Position numbers and translations under genes: made by a program. Positions 27,300 through 37,478 of a DNA stretch of 64,000 nucleotides are shown piece after piece. The notes beneath the pieces were generated by a model that was not told the DNA's origin, made no database searches, and was given only the letters and a program-made list of their open reading frames with translations. Positions within the stretch are counted from its first letter, which is position 1. Every line of letters starts with the position of its first letter. Source of the DNA: CAWKMN01 sp963850765 (lineage in GTDB: Bacteria; Chloroflexota; Anaerolineae; Aggregatilineales; Aggregatilineaceae); contig CAWKMN010000010.1 in NCBI GenBank assembly GCA_963850765.1, forward strand, positions 124,001 to 188,000, read 5' to 3'.

Positions 27300-30200
27300 A
27301 TGAGTGCAGAGACAAATACCAGACGATCGATCACTTCTTTATCCGGCCCGGCTCTGCCTTTCTGGCGGCGTATTCGCACGGCGCTGATTGTGTATTTTGT
27401 GCTGCTCGCCGTGCTGCCAGCCGCCGGCACCACCGTCCTGATCACATCGCAGTTGCGCAGTCAGGCGCGGGAACAGGTGGTGGACCAGCTTGAGTCGGTG
27501 GCTTCGCTCAAAGTTCAACTGATCGACCAGTGGTTGATCGGCAGCCGGGCCGCGCTGAATACCATCACGGCTTCCGACGCCGAAGACCAGCGTTTTTCGG
27601 TGCTGACCACGCCGCAGGCATTTAATTTTGAGCAGGTTCAGGCATCGGTCAACCAGATTTTGATCGAGGCGGATGAGAGCCATGCTGGATTCGTCGAAAT
27701 CTTCTTTTATGATCTCAAAGGCAATATCCAAAGCTCCTCACTGAGTGAAGACATTGGCAAGTCTGTGACTCGCCAGCCCTACTATACGTCCAGCCTTGCC
27801 AACGAGTATACCCAGTCGCCCTACTATCAGGTGGGCAGCGGCGAGCTAACCACGCTGATCACGAACCCGGTGCGCAATATCAACGGCCAGGTGATCGGGG
27901 TGCTGGCCGGGCGGTTGAATCTGGACGTGCTTGGCGAGATCATGCTGCACGATACGGGTCTTCCACATTCGGCCGAGACGTATCTCGTCAGCGCCCAGAG
28001 CAACTACCTGCTGACGCCCAGCCATTTTGAAGGGTACGAAATGACCCGCGCGTACCACAGCCAGGGGATCGATCGGGCGCTGGCTGGCGAGGATGGATCG
28101 GGCACCTATGATGATTACCGCGATCCACCTGTGCGCGTGTTTGGCGTTTATCGGTGGATCCCTGAGCTTCAGGCCGCGCTGGTGGCCGAACAGAACGAAT
28201 CCGAAGCGCTCCAGGCGTTCAGTGATGCCCGGTTCAACGGCGTGGCGCTGGCCATCGGGACGGCGGTACTCGCCGTGCTGATCGGGTTGGCCGCCGCCGC
28301 ACGTTTCTCTCAGCCTATTATGGCCCTGACCCATGCCGCGACCCGCATCGCCATCGGCGATCTCAAGGAACGCGCCACCGTGCGCCAGCGGAACGAGCTG
28401 GGTGTGCTGGGGGCTGCCTTTAACGACATGGCCGACCAGCTTCAGCAGTCGATCAACTTGCTGGAAGATCGTGTATCGGCTCGTACCCGTGACCTGTTCC
28501 TGACCCTGGAAGTCGGCGAAATGGCGTCGCGGGTGTTCCAGCAGTCCGATCTGCTGCCGCGCATTGCCGACCATATCCGCGAGCAGTTCGACCTGTACTA
28601 TACGCAGGTTTATCTGATTGACGAGGCCGGGCGCTCGGCGGTGCTGGCGGCCGGTACGGGCGAAGTCGGCGAACAGCTTCTCAGCCGGGGCCACCGCCTT
28701 GATCTGGATGCGACGTCCATCGTGGCGCTTGCCGTTCAGACACGGCGTCCTGTGTTGGTATCCAATACCGCCACCAGCCCAGTTCACCGGCCCAACCCAC
28801 TGCTGCCCGACACCCGATCCGAAGTGGCGATCCCGCTGCAGGTCGGTGACGAGGTGCTCGGCGTGCTCGATATGCAGGCCCGCCAGCCCGAAACGTTCCG
28901 GGAGGATAATGTGCCCGTGTTCCAGGCAATGGCGAACCAGCTTGCCACCTCGGTGCGCAGTGCCCAGGCCTATGCCGAAACGCAGATCGCCGTGGCGCGT
29001 GCCGATGCGCTCAACCGCCGCCTGACGGCTGAAGCCTGGGACAGCTACCTGGGCCGGGTCGGAGAGGACCGGATCGTGGCGTATGAATACAACCTGCAGG
29101 ACGTCCGGCAGCTAGACAGCGGGCGGCTGCCTGTGTCGAGCAATGGTAATCCGCGCCAGCTTGCGCTCCCGGTCAAACTGCGCGGCCAGTCGATTGGCAC
29201 GATCCAGATCGAAGAAGAAACAGAGCGCGAATGGACCAGTGAAGAAAAGGAACTGGTTGAGGACGTGGCTGAACGTCTGGCCCTGGCGCTGGACCAGTTC
29301 CGCGCGTTCGACGACACCCAAAAACGCGCGACCGAAATGGAGGCCGTGGCCGAAGTAGGTGCGCACGCCGCCGCGACTCTCGACCCGGACCGGCTGCTCT
29401 GGACAGTGAGCGAACTGGTGAAGGCTCGATTTGACCTGTATCACGCGCATATCTATCTGCTGAATGACCCGGGCGACACGCTCGGTCTGGTGGCAGGCGC
29501 GGGCGAGCCCGGGCGCTTTATGGTCGAGCATGGGCATAAGATCGCGCTGTCGCATGGAGCCAGCCTGGTCGCGCGGGCTGCCCGCAGCCGTGCGGGCGTC
29601 GTGGTCAACGACGTGACCAGCGCCGAAGATTTTCTGCCGAATCCGATGCTGCCGCGCACGCGCTCCGAAATGGCCGTGCCCATGATCGTCGGTGACGAGG
29701 TGATCGGCGTGCTGGACGTACAGTCCGAGCGGGTTGGGCGCTTCACGGGCGCGGATCTCCAGGTGAATACGACGCTGGCCGCCCAGATCGCCGTGGCTAT
29801 ACAGAATGCGCGGTCCTTCTCTCAGATTCAGAAACGCAGCCAGAACCTCGAAAAAGAACAGTCGGCGCTGGTGTCGCTGGCGCAGCAGCCTGCGTTTAGT
29901 GAAGGCGACCTGATCACGGCTCTGCAGCAGGTGACGCTGGTCGCTGCGCAGGTTATGGGCGTGGAGCGAGCGAGTGTGTGGTTTTACGACCACACGCGCA
30001 GCGCCATCGAATGCCGGATGCTGTACGATCAGTCCGATAACGCGTTTGCGTCTGGGGTGGTGCTGCATCGCGCGGATTATCCCGGCTATTTCCGCGCGCT
30101 GGAGATGCGCGGCCAGATTGTGGCCGACAATGCCCATACACATCCTGACACCTGTGAATTCTCGGCAGGCTACCTGACACCGCTGAACATCCAATCCATG

Positions 30201-32387
30201 CTCGATATCCCGATCCGTGCGGGCGAGCAGATGATCGGCGTGTTGTGCCACGAGCATGTCGGCACGCAGCGGCACTGGACGCTGGAAGAAGAGGCCTTTG
30301 GCGGTTCGATGTCGGTGATGGTATCGCTGGCCCTGGAAGCCGCGCGCCGCAACAAGTTGCAGGCCGAGCTTCGTAAGCTGTCCCAGGCTGTCGAGCAGAA
30401 CCCAACCACGGTGGTGATCACCAACCTGGACGGCAGCATAGAATATGTGAACCAGGCGTTTGTGGATAACACCGGCTATGCCCGCGAGGAAGCGATCGGG
30501 CAGAACCCGCGTATGCTCAAGTCGGGCCGCACGCCCGCCGACGTGTACCAGCAAATGTGGCAGACCGTCGAGGCCGGCGGCACGTGGCAGGGCGAACTGC
30601 TCAACAAGAAGAAAAGCGGCGATCTGTTCTGGGAGCAGGTGGCGATCACACCCATTGCCAACACGCGCGGCGAGACTACGCACTATCTGGCCGTCAAGCA
30701 GGACATCACCGATCGCCTTGCCGCCCAGACCGAGCGCGAACAACTGCTCGAAGACCTTCAGCGCCTGAGCATCCGGCTTCAGGACCGCCTGAAAGAGATC
30801 TCAGCCTTGCAGGAGATCGGCGCGTATTCGGAAGAAAATCTCGCCCTGGATGAGTACCTGTTCCGCGTGGCGCGGCGCATCCCGCCGTCGATGCAGCACC
30901 CGGACATCTGCGGCGCTGCCATTGAGTTTGACGGGCAGGTCTACGGCGACCGGCAGACGGCCGAGATGCCGTCCCGGCTGGCGGTGCCGCTCATGGTTTC
31001 CGGCGAGCAGGTGGGCACCGTGCTGGTGGGTTATGTCGAGGAACGGGATTTCCTGTCCGAAGAGGAATCGCACCTGGAAGCCATCGCCGAACGGGTGAGC
31101 ACCAACATCCAGAGCCGCCGGCTGTTCGATCAGGTGGAGAAGCGTGCGGTGGAAATGCAGGCCGTGTCCCAGGTAGGCGCAGAAGCCGCCGCTAACCTTA
31201 ATCAGGATGACCTGCTGTGGAGCGTGGTGAATCTGGTGAAAGAGCGGTTTGGTCTCTATCACGCCCATATCTATCTGACCGATGACCGGAATCATTATCT
31301 GAGGCTGGCCGCCGGCGCGGGTGAAGCCGGCAAACAGATGGTCGTCCAGGGCCACCGGATCTCGCTGCGCCACGAGTTCAGCCTCGCGGCCCGCGCGGTA
31401 CGCAGTGGCCAGCCGGTGGTCGTCAACGATGTGATGCACGCGCCCGACTTTTTGCCCAACCCGATGCTGCCGCTGACTCGCTCGGAACTGGCGACGCCCC
31501 TGGCGATCGGTGGACGGGTGATCGGCGTGCTGGATGTGCAGTCCGACGAGCCCGATCACTTCACAGCCGAAGACATCCAGGTACAGTCTACGCTGGCCTC
31601 TCAGATCGCGGTGGCAGTGAACAATGCCCAACTGTTCACCGAGCAGCTCGAAGTTGCCGACCGCCTGCGTGAAGTGGACCGCCTGAAGAGCGAGTTCCTG
31701 GCCAGCATGAGCCATGAACTGCGAACGCCGCTCAACTCGATCATCGGGTACGCCGAAGTGCTGCTTGACGGTATCGATGGCGATCTGACCGACGATATGA
31801 CCGAGGATGTATCGGCCATTCACGGCAGCGGCAAGCATCTGCTTAACCTGATCAACGATATTCTGGATCTGGCGAAGATCGAAGCCGGCCAGATGGATCT
31901 GGTGATGGAAGGGTTCCGGTTGGGGCCGCTGGCCGAGGATACCGCCAGCACGCAGCGGGTACTGCTCAAGGACAAGCCGGTGGATATTGTGCTCGATATC
32001 CCCGACGAACTGCCCAACGTTCGCGCCGATCCGCTGCGCGTGCGGCAGGTGCTCAGCAACCTGATCACCAATGCCATCAAGTTCACCGAAGAGGGCAGCA
32101 TCACGATCCGCGCCCGGAGTTACGAGCCGGATCCGTCGATGCTTCTGGTGTCGGTGATCGATACCGGTATCGGCATGCGGCAGGACCAGCTTCACATGAT
32201 CTTCGACCGGTTCCGCCAGGTGGATCAATCGCACACGCGGCGCGCCGGCGGTACCGGCCTGGGGCTGTCCATCACGCGCCAGTTGATCCAGATGCACGGC
32301 GGGGATATCTGGGTCGAAAGCGAGCCTGGAGCCGGATCGCGGTTCCACTTCACGCTGCCCGCGACGACCCGCGTGGTCGAACGCTGA
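27300..32387 (+). CDS. Large membrane histidine kinase: Cache, HAMP, several GAF domains, PAS, HisKA, HATPase
   Basis: The 1695-residue protein has membrane segments near 28-50 and 312-335 around a Cache-like exported sensor. HAMP (about 336-388), three clear full GAF domains and several partial ones, and a PAS domain (about 1028-1145, VVITNLDGSIEYVNQAF) follow. The last GAF (about 1290-1450) precedes HisKA (SMSHELRTPLNSIIGY, His1472) and HATPase with NLITNAIKF, DTGIGM and GGTGLGLS. There is no receiver domain inside. It should sense an outside signal plus several cytosolic inputs. The receiver partners are likely in the next two genes, which carry three receiver domains. Confidence 0.92.
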   Translation: MSAETNTRRSITSLSGPALPFWRRIRTALIVYFVLLAVLPAAGTTVLITSQLRSQAREQVVDQLESVASLKVQLIDQWLIGSRAALNTITASDAEDQRFSVLTTPQAFNFEQVQASVNQILIEADESHAGFVEIFFYDLKGNIQSSSLSEDIGKSVTRQPYYTSSLANEYTQSPYYQVGSGELTTLITNPVRNINGQVIGVLAGRLNLDVLGEIMLHDTGLPHSAETYLVSAQSNYLLTPSHFEGYEMTRAYHSQGIDRALAGEDGSGTYDDYRDPPVRVFGVYRWIPELQAALVAEQNESEALQAFSDARFNGVALAIGTAVLAVLIGLAAAARFSQPIMALTHAATRIAIGDLKERATVRQRNELGVLGAAFNDMADQLQQSINLLEDRVSARTRDLFLTLEVGEMASRVFQQSDLLPRIADHIREQFDLYYTQVYLIDEAGRSAVLAAGTGEVGEQLLSRGHRLDLDATSIVALAVQTRRPVLVSNTATSPVHRPNPLLPDTRSEVAIPLQVGDEVLGVLDMQARQPETFREDNVPVFQAMANQLATSVRSAQAYAETQIAVARADALNRRLTAEAWDSYLGRVGEDRIVAYEYNLQDVRQLDSGRLPVSSNGNPRQLALPVKLRGQSIGTIQIEEETEREWTSEEKELVEDVAERLALALDQFRAFDDTQKRATEMEAVAEVGAHAAATLDPDRLLWTVSELVKARFDLYHAHIYLLNDPGDTLGLVAGAGEPGRFMVEHGHKIALSHGASLVARAARSRAGVVVNDVTSAEDFLPNPMLPRTRSEMAVPMIVGDEVIGVLDVQSERVGRFTGADLQVNTTLAAQIAVAIQNARSFSQIQKRSQNLEKEQSALVSLAQQPAFSEGDLITALQQVTLVAAQVMGVERASVWFYDHTRSAIECRMLYDQSDNAFASGVVLHRADYPGYFRALEMRGQIVADNAHTHPDTCEFSAGYLTPLNIQSMLDIPIRAGEQMIGVLCHEHVGTQRHWTLEEEAFGGSMSVMVSLALEAARRNKLQAELRKLSQAVEQNPTTVVITNLDGSIEYVNQAFVDNTGYAREEAIGQNPRMLKSGRTPADVYQQMWQTVEAGGTWQGELLNKKKSGDLFWEQVAITPIANTRGETTHYLAVKQDITDRLAAQTEREQLLEDLQRLSIRLQDRLKEISALQEIGAYSEENLALDEYLFRVARRIPPSMQHPDICGAAIEFDGQVYGDRQTAEMPSRLAVPLMVSGEQVGTVLVGYVEERDFLSEEESHLEAIAERVSTNIQSRRLFDQVEKRAVEMQAVSQVGAEAAANLNQDDLLWSVVNLVKERFGLYHAHIYLTDDRNHYLRLAAGAGEAGKQMVVQGHRISLRHEFSLAARAVRSGQPVVVNDVMHAPDFLPNPMLPLTRSELATPLAIGGRVIGVLDVQSDEPDHFTAEDIQVQSTLASQIAVAVNNAQLFTEQLEVADRLREVDRLKSEFLASMSHELRTPLNSIIGYAEVLLDGIDGDLTDDMTEDVSAIHGSGKHLLNLINDILDLAKIEAGQMDLVMEGFRLGPLAEDTASTQRVLLKDKPVDIVLDIPDELPNVRADPLRVRQVLSNLITNAIKFTEEGSITIRARSYEPDPSMLLVSVIDTGIGMRQDQLHMIFDRFRQVDQSHTRRAGGTGLGLSITRQLIQMHGGDIWVESEPGAGSRFHFTLPATTRVVER

Positions 32388-32856
32388 CCGGATCGGACCC
32401 AACACATCCAAAGCATACCGAAGGGAAACAGCATAAGGGGCGGCCCTGGCAAGCCGCTCCTGTGCTGTGGGGTTCGTGATGACCTGCTGGTAAGAATGGA
32501 TCGTTCGGCAAGCTGTCGGGGCGAATTGATGCTGTAGAACAAATTGAGCCGGATACAACGTCCAGGTTAACTATCCCCGTCCGACCTTCGGTCGCTTATC
32601 CGCACGCGGAGAAATGGGAGGGCCGAAGTCCCTCTCCGTTTACGGGGAGGGATTTAGGGAGGGGACACCGAACATACCCGGCATGATTGTTGAGACTGCA
32701 GCAATCCGCTCCCTCAAGACACCGCTTGCGTGACACGATTGGGATAGAAGCAATTCGCCACCCGCCGAATCTTTATTCTTATTTCACCTGAGTTGTGATA
32801 GAATTGAGATGATTAAGGCTGAACAGCCTGAGTGTAGAACCGAGGGAAATAATTCG
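32388..32856. repeat. 469-base intergenic stretch with a CTCTCC-type repeat
   Basis: The repeat at 32577-32664 has a GACCTTCGGTC mini-hairpin, then CCCTCTCCG/CGGGGAGGG and TTTAGGGAGGGG. The rest is the upstream region of the next gene. No gene or certain promoter is seen. Confidence 0.6.
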
Positions 32857-35009
32857 ATGCCTTCATTGATAAAGTCGGTCGTGTGTATGGCGTGTGGGCA
32901 CAGCATGGGCCATGACCCGCTGCCGGATAAATGTGAAAAGTGCGGGTCGGACTGGCTCGAAGCCCAGTATGATTACGAACAGGCCGCGCAACTCTGGAAA
33001 GCCGGTCTCACCGGGCGTGTCTCGTCCCTGTGGCGCTATGATGAACTGCTCCCGCTCTCGTATTCGTCCTCGGTCGTCACCCTGGGCGAAGGGTGGACTC
33101 CGCTGCTGCCGACGGCGGCGCTGGGCACCGAACTGGAGCACACACCACCTGTTTATTAAGGACGAGCGCCAATCGACCACCGGCAGCTTTAAGGATCGTC
33201 AGGGCACGCTGGTCGTATCCTATCTGCGCGGCGACGGGCATCAAGGAATGCGTGCTGGCCTCGACCGGCAACAAGGCGGCGGCCTATGCGGCTTTTTGCG
33301 CGCGGGCGGGTATCCGCCTGTGGATCTTCCTGACCAGCACGGTCCCCGCCGAAAAACTGCGCGAATTGGCGCTGTACGGTGCGGAAGTCGTCAAGATCGC
33401 CGGGACGTATGACCAGGCGAAGCAGGTTGCGTCGGATTTTGCCGCGCGGCGCAAGCTTTACCTGGATGCGGGCGCGCAGAATCTCAACGGGCGCGAGGCG
33501 TTCAAAACGGTCGCCTTTGAGATCGCCGAACAGCTTGCCCAGTTGGAGCCCAGCCGGCGATGGGCGCTGGCGCGCGCCGGACTGGTATATCCAGGCGGTG
33601 AGCGGCGGCATCGGCCCATTGGGCGTGTGGAAGGGCTTCAAAGAGCTGCACCAGATGGGTCTGATCGACCGGCTGCCCAAAATGGCGATTGTGCAGTCTG
33701 ACGGCTGCGCTCCGATGGCGGCGGCCTGGCGCTGGAAACTCGACAAGGCGGAGCCGGTGGTGCCGCGCACGCGTATCGCCGTGCTGGCGACTGGCGATCC
33801 CGGCCCGGCCTACCACTATCTGCGGGAAGCCTGCCTGGAGACTGGCGGCACGATGATTTCGGTGCCCGATGGCGACGCCTTCCGCGCGATGCGGCGGCTG
33901 GCACGGGTCGAGGGGATGAGCATGGAGCCGGCAGCTTCGGTGGCCTTTGCCGGGCTGGAACGCCTGATCAAAGACAAGGTGATCGGCCCGGATGACCGGG
34001 TGGTGGTCAACTGCTCCGGCCATACCTTCCCGGCGGAAAAGCATATTCTCGAAGATCAATACGTGCTCGATCTGCAATTCGGGGAGAACGATACCAGCGC
34101 CAATCACCAGCAGCTTGAAGAGGGTCTCGGCGCGGCGTTTGAACGGCTGGCCGAGCAGGTCACGACCGTGGTCGTGATCGATGATAACCCGCAGGACAGC
34201 CGGCTGGTGCGCCGTCTGCTTCAGGCCCACAAGAATTACCGCGTCTTCGAGGTGAACAATCCGCTGGATGGCCTGGACCTGGTCCGCCAGCGCAAGCCGG
34301 ATTTGATCGTGATGGACCTGACCATGCCGGATCTCGACGGCTTCAGCCTGCTCGAATCCTTCAAGAACGATCCTGACGTCAGCGCCATCCCCGTGGTCGT
34401 GATCTCCGCCAAAACGCTGACCCCGGCGGATCGCGTCCGGCTGGAAGGCCGCGCCGAGTTGCTGTGGCAGAAGGGGAACTTCAACACGCGCGAGCTGGTA
34501 GAGCATGTCGTCCAAACGCTCGGCGGCGCGCTCGAAGATACGCCAGACGCGCTGACCGCCGCGACGAATGGACAGGTTGTCACCGCCTCCAAAGAGACGC
34601 TCACGCCCAAGCGCTGCGCCGCCGACCAGCATCATCCGCGATGTGGTGGTGATCGACGACGAACCCCGCGACTCGCGCCTGATCCGCCGGCTGTTGGAAT
34701 CCACCAGACGCTACCGCGTCCACGAAGCGCCCGATGGTGCATCCGGCTGGAAAGCGATCCTGGCGCACAAACCGGCGCTGATCGTGCTGGATCTGATGCT
34801 GCCGGATACCACGGGCGAGGCTCTGCTGGAGCGGCTGAAGGCCAACGAGGAGACGCGCGCAGATCCCGGTGGTCGTGCTGACGGCCAAGGATATTCGCGC
34901 CGACGAACGGGAACAACTGCTCGGCCAGATCATCTCGTTGTTTGGAAAAGCCAATCTCGATCGTCAGGCGTTGGTCAATTCTGTCAACGAAACCCTGAGT
35001 GACGAATAA
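32857..35009 (+). CDS. thrC: Threonine synthase-like PLP enzyme fused to two receiver (REC) domains; five small frameshifts
   Basis: ATG 32857 follows GAGGGA. Removing one base near each of 33133, 33240, 33568, 34613 and 34862 gives 715 residues. Residues 1-35 form a zinc-ribbon-like start (Cys10, 13, 26, 29). The fold-type II PLP domain follows, with VTLGEGWTPL and the PLP lysine in GSFKDR (Lys112), STGNKAAAYAAF and SGGIGPLGVWKG, ending near residue 425. A short linker leads straight into REC1 (VVVIDDNPQDS, Asp486 in VMDLTMP) and then REC2 (VVVIDDEPRDS, Asp644 in VLDLMLP). The enzyme-REC1 junction lies inside one unbroken frame (33570-34612). The kinase gene upstream and single REC gene downstream suggest that enzyme activity or location is under phosphorelay control. 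That control is an inference. Confidence 0.82.
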
Positions 35010-35070
35010 CCTGGGAAGCGGCTCATCGCGCTCGATGTCTCGTATGACCAGCCAGGAGAGGCTAGAGGAT

Positions 35071-35436
35071 ATGACCTATCGTATTCTGTATGTTGAAGAT
35101 AACTTCCAAAACAAGCGCCTGGTCAAAAAAATCCTTGCGGCGCGCGGCTACGAAGTGCTGGAAGCCGACGACGGGCTGACCGGGGTTGAATTGGCGAACC
35201 GGGAGCTGCCCGACCTGATCCTGATGGACATCAGCCTGCCGGGCATTGATGGCGTGGAGGCTACCCAGCGCATCAAGGCCTTCGAAGGGACATCGCGCAT
35301 CCCCGTCATCGCGCTGACGGCGAACGCCATGCGCGGCGACCGCGAGCGCTTTATCGCGGCGGGCTGTGATGATTATCTGCCCAAGCCGATCAGCACCACC
35401 GATCTGCTGAACCTGATTGGCGAGTATTTCCGGTGA
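35071..35436 (+). CDS. Single-domain response regulator (CheY/DivK-like)
   Basis: ATG 35071 follows AGAGGAT and gives 121 residues. All receiver residues are present: acidic VEDN, the Asp in LILMDISLPG, the Thr in ALTANAM and the Lys in LPKPIS. No output domain is present. It lies 61 bases after the threonine synthase-REC fusion and in the same direction as the large kinase, so it is a likely phosphate acceptor or diffusible messenger in that system. Confidence 0.92.
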   Translation: MTYRILYVEDNFQNKRLVKKILAARGYEVLEADDGLTGVELANRELPDLILMDISLPGIDGVEATQRIKAFEGTSRIPVIALTANAMRGDRERFIAAGCDDYLPKPISTTDLLNLIGEYFR

Positions 35437-35930
35437 ACTGAGTTATGAGTCTATGAGTTTCTGAGTCGTGAGTTGGCCTCACGCCGGTCCGCTTGCAGGG
35501 GCGGGTGTGTGAACCCGCTCCTTTTATCTTGGACCTCATTGGAGCCGATCGACGCCGGACGTTAATGAAGTTTGAGAAAATAAGCCGGATAAGGTTGGGT
35601 AGGGGCGGACCTGGTGTCCGCCCAACGCGGCGCAGCCGCGTGTCGCGCCGAGCGCGACTGGGAGCACACAGGGGTGCTCCCCTACATGACCGTGTTACTC
35701 GATCAGTTATGGGATGAGGCAATCAGCGGGCTTCCGGCTTTTTTCATAGCCGCACGGTTTTGACCTGCGGCGTCTGGCTGGCCTAACGCTCGAACTTATC
35801 ACTCTTCGCCGGGTAGTTCTTTCGTACCCGGCGCATCTTTTTTTCACAGAATTGTGCTAAGATTAGAAGTAGTGCCATTAGGTATCATGATGTGTCATCC
35901 ATGTGTTTTGGAAGCGAGGCACAAACCGCG
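35437..35930. other. 494-base intergenic stretch with repeats and a terminator-like hairpin
   Basis: TGAGT-type heptamers lie at 35440-35476, a GCAGGGGCGGGT palindrome at 35496-35520, a GGGCGGAC/GTCCGCCC palindrome at 35600-35623 and a GGGAGCAC/GTGCTCCC palindrome at 35660-35682. A strong hairpin with a T tail lies at 35807-35844. No gene is seen. Confidence 0.65.
35807..35844 (+). terminator. Rho-independent terminator or leader hairpin
   Basis: CGCCGGGTA (35807-35815) pairs with TACCCGGCG (35825-35833), then CATCTTTTTTT follows. It lies 370 bases after the response regulator gene and 87 bases before the PA14/SH3b gene. It may end the upstream transcript or act in the leader of the next gene. 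Confidence 0.65.
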
Positions 35931-37478
35931 ATGAAGACCGTCCTCCGTTTGTTCGTAGTCCTGATGGTGTCCTCTGCCCTGGCAGCCGGGCTGTGGATGG
36001 CTGACCCGCCGCAAACGGAAGCCCGGGGGGCGTCCTGGACGGCGTATGTGTACGATAACCAGGATCTCGCCGGCACGCCGCGTTTTACCGGCCCATCGCC
36101 CTCCATCAATTATAACTGGGGCACCGGCGCGCCGGTGATCAACGGCGTCGACACCAGCCCTTATGGCGTGCCAGCCGATCGTTTTTCCGCCCGGTTTACT
36201 GGATCGGTGTTTTTCACAGCCGGGTCGTATCGCTTTACGGTGCAGGTGGACGATGGCGCGCGGCTGTATATCGACGGCGGCGTGCTGATCAACCAGTGGA
36301 CGGGCGGCAGTCTGCGCAGCTTCCAGGCCGATTACAGCTTCGCGACCGACGGCAACCATACGATCACGGTGGAGATGTTCGACGCGATCGACCAATCCGC
36401 CATTATAGCCAGTTGGGCGCTGCTGGGTCCCCCGGTCCCGACGCCGGTTGGGGGCGGTGGCACGGGTGGCGGGCCAGGTACCCCCTGGTTTGGCGAGTTC
36501 TTTGGCAATACCGAATGGTCGGGCGTGCCGGTCTTTACCGCATCCTATGCGCCGAGCGGGCTCAACCTGAGCTGGGGCGAAGCCAGCCCCGGCGGCGCGA
36601 TCCCTGCCGATTATTTCACGGCGCGCTTCACGCGCACGCTGAACGTTCCCGCCGAACTACCGGCCGCGTACTACATCTTCTACGCGCGGGCCGACGATAA
36701 CTTCCGCTTCTGGATCGACAATACGATCATCATGGATCATCTCGGTGAGTTTGCGGGCGGACAGGTCTATGCGGCCCCGGCGACACTGCTCGACGGTCCG
36801 CATATCCTCAAATTTGAGTTCCGTGAGCTGACCGCCGGCGCATCGCTGGTCCTGACATGGACGCCGCCCAACGGCCAGAATCCCGCGCTGCCGCCGCCCG
36901 AAGGGGCCGTGTCGCCGTTTGCGGGCACGCCAGTGCCGGCCGATGGCACGGGCGGGCGGTGGAGCGCCACGCCAGCGCCGCCGCCGACCGGCATCCGCGG
37001 CCGGGTGATGGGCAATCTGCGCATCCGCCAGCAGCCGACGACCCTCTCGCAGAAGATCGGGCTGATGCCGTGGGGCACCGAGGTGGATCTGATCGGGATC
37101 AACGGCGCGCGCAACTGGTATCAGGTGAACTATAACGGTGTGATCGGCTGGTCCTTCGCCCCGTGGATCTGGCTGATTCAGGGATCGCTGGACCAACTGC
37201 CGACCACCGATGGCACCGAGCCCGAAGTCCGGCCGCCCGCCGCGACTCAGGGCGTGGTGATCCAGGCGTATGGCAACGTGCGGATTCGCACCGGCCCCGG
37301 TTTGCAGTTCCCGCGCATTGGCCGCGCCATCTGGGGGAGCCGCGTGCAGCTTCTCGCGCGCAGCACCAACGGGCTGTGGTATAAGCTTCAGTATGGCAAC
37401 ATCGTGGGCTGGTCGTTCGCGGCGTGGTACCGCACGGTGCAGGGCGATCCGCTCAGCGTGCCGGTGGCGGATCAGTAG
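35931..37478 (+). CDS. Exported PA14-PA14-SH3b-SH3b surface protein
   Basis: ATG 35931 is chosen because it starts a clear signal peptide (MKTVLRLFVVLMVSSALAAG). The 515-residue protein holds two PA14-like beta-barrel domains (about 25-175 and 190-335; FTVQVDDGARLYIDG, IFYARADDNFRFWIDN) and two SH3b domains (about 358-425 and 440-505; GNLRIRQQPT, GNVRIRTGPG). Pro/Gly-rich linkers separate them. PA14 domains often bind glycans and SH3b domains bind cell wall, so a cell-surface glycan-binding role is likely. There is no catalytic domain. Confidence 0.85.
   Translation: MKTVLRLFVVLMVSSALAAGLWMADPPQTEARGASWTAYVYDNQDLAGTPRFTGPSPSINYNWGTGAPVINGVDTSPYGVPADRFSARFTGSVFFTAGSYRFTVQVDDGARLYIDGGVLINQWTGGSLRSFQADYSFATDGNHTITVEMFDAIDQSAIIASWALLGPPVPTPVGGGGTGGGPGTPWFGEFFGNTEWSGVPVFTASYAPSGLNLSWGEASPGGAIPADYFTARFTRTLNVPAELPAAYYIFYARADDNFRFWIDNTIIMDHLGEFAGGQVYAAPATLLDGPHILKFEFRELTAGASLVLTWTPPNGQNPALPPPEGAVSPFAGTPVPADGTGGRWSATPAPPPTGIRGRVMGNLRIRQQPTTLSQKIGLMPWGTEVDLIGINGARNWYQVNYNGVIGWSFAPWIWLIQGSLDQLPTTDGTEPEVRPPAATQGVVIQAYGNVRIRTGPGLQFPRIGRAIWGSRVQLLARSTNGLWYKLQYGNIVGWSFAAWYRTVQGDPLSVPVADQ

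Noticed and set aside
29112..32558. Long open frames antisense to the large histidine kinase
   Set aside because: They lie fully opposite a gene with clear GAF, HisKA and HATPase motifs and show no family similarity.
35437..35930. A known riboswitch upstream of the PA14/SH3b gene
   Set aside because: A terminator-like hairpin is present, but I could not match any conserved aptamer core such as cyclic di-GMP classes.
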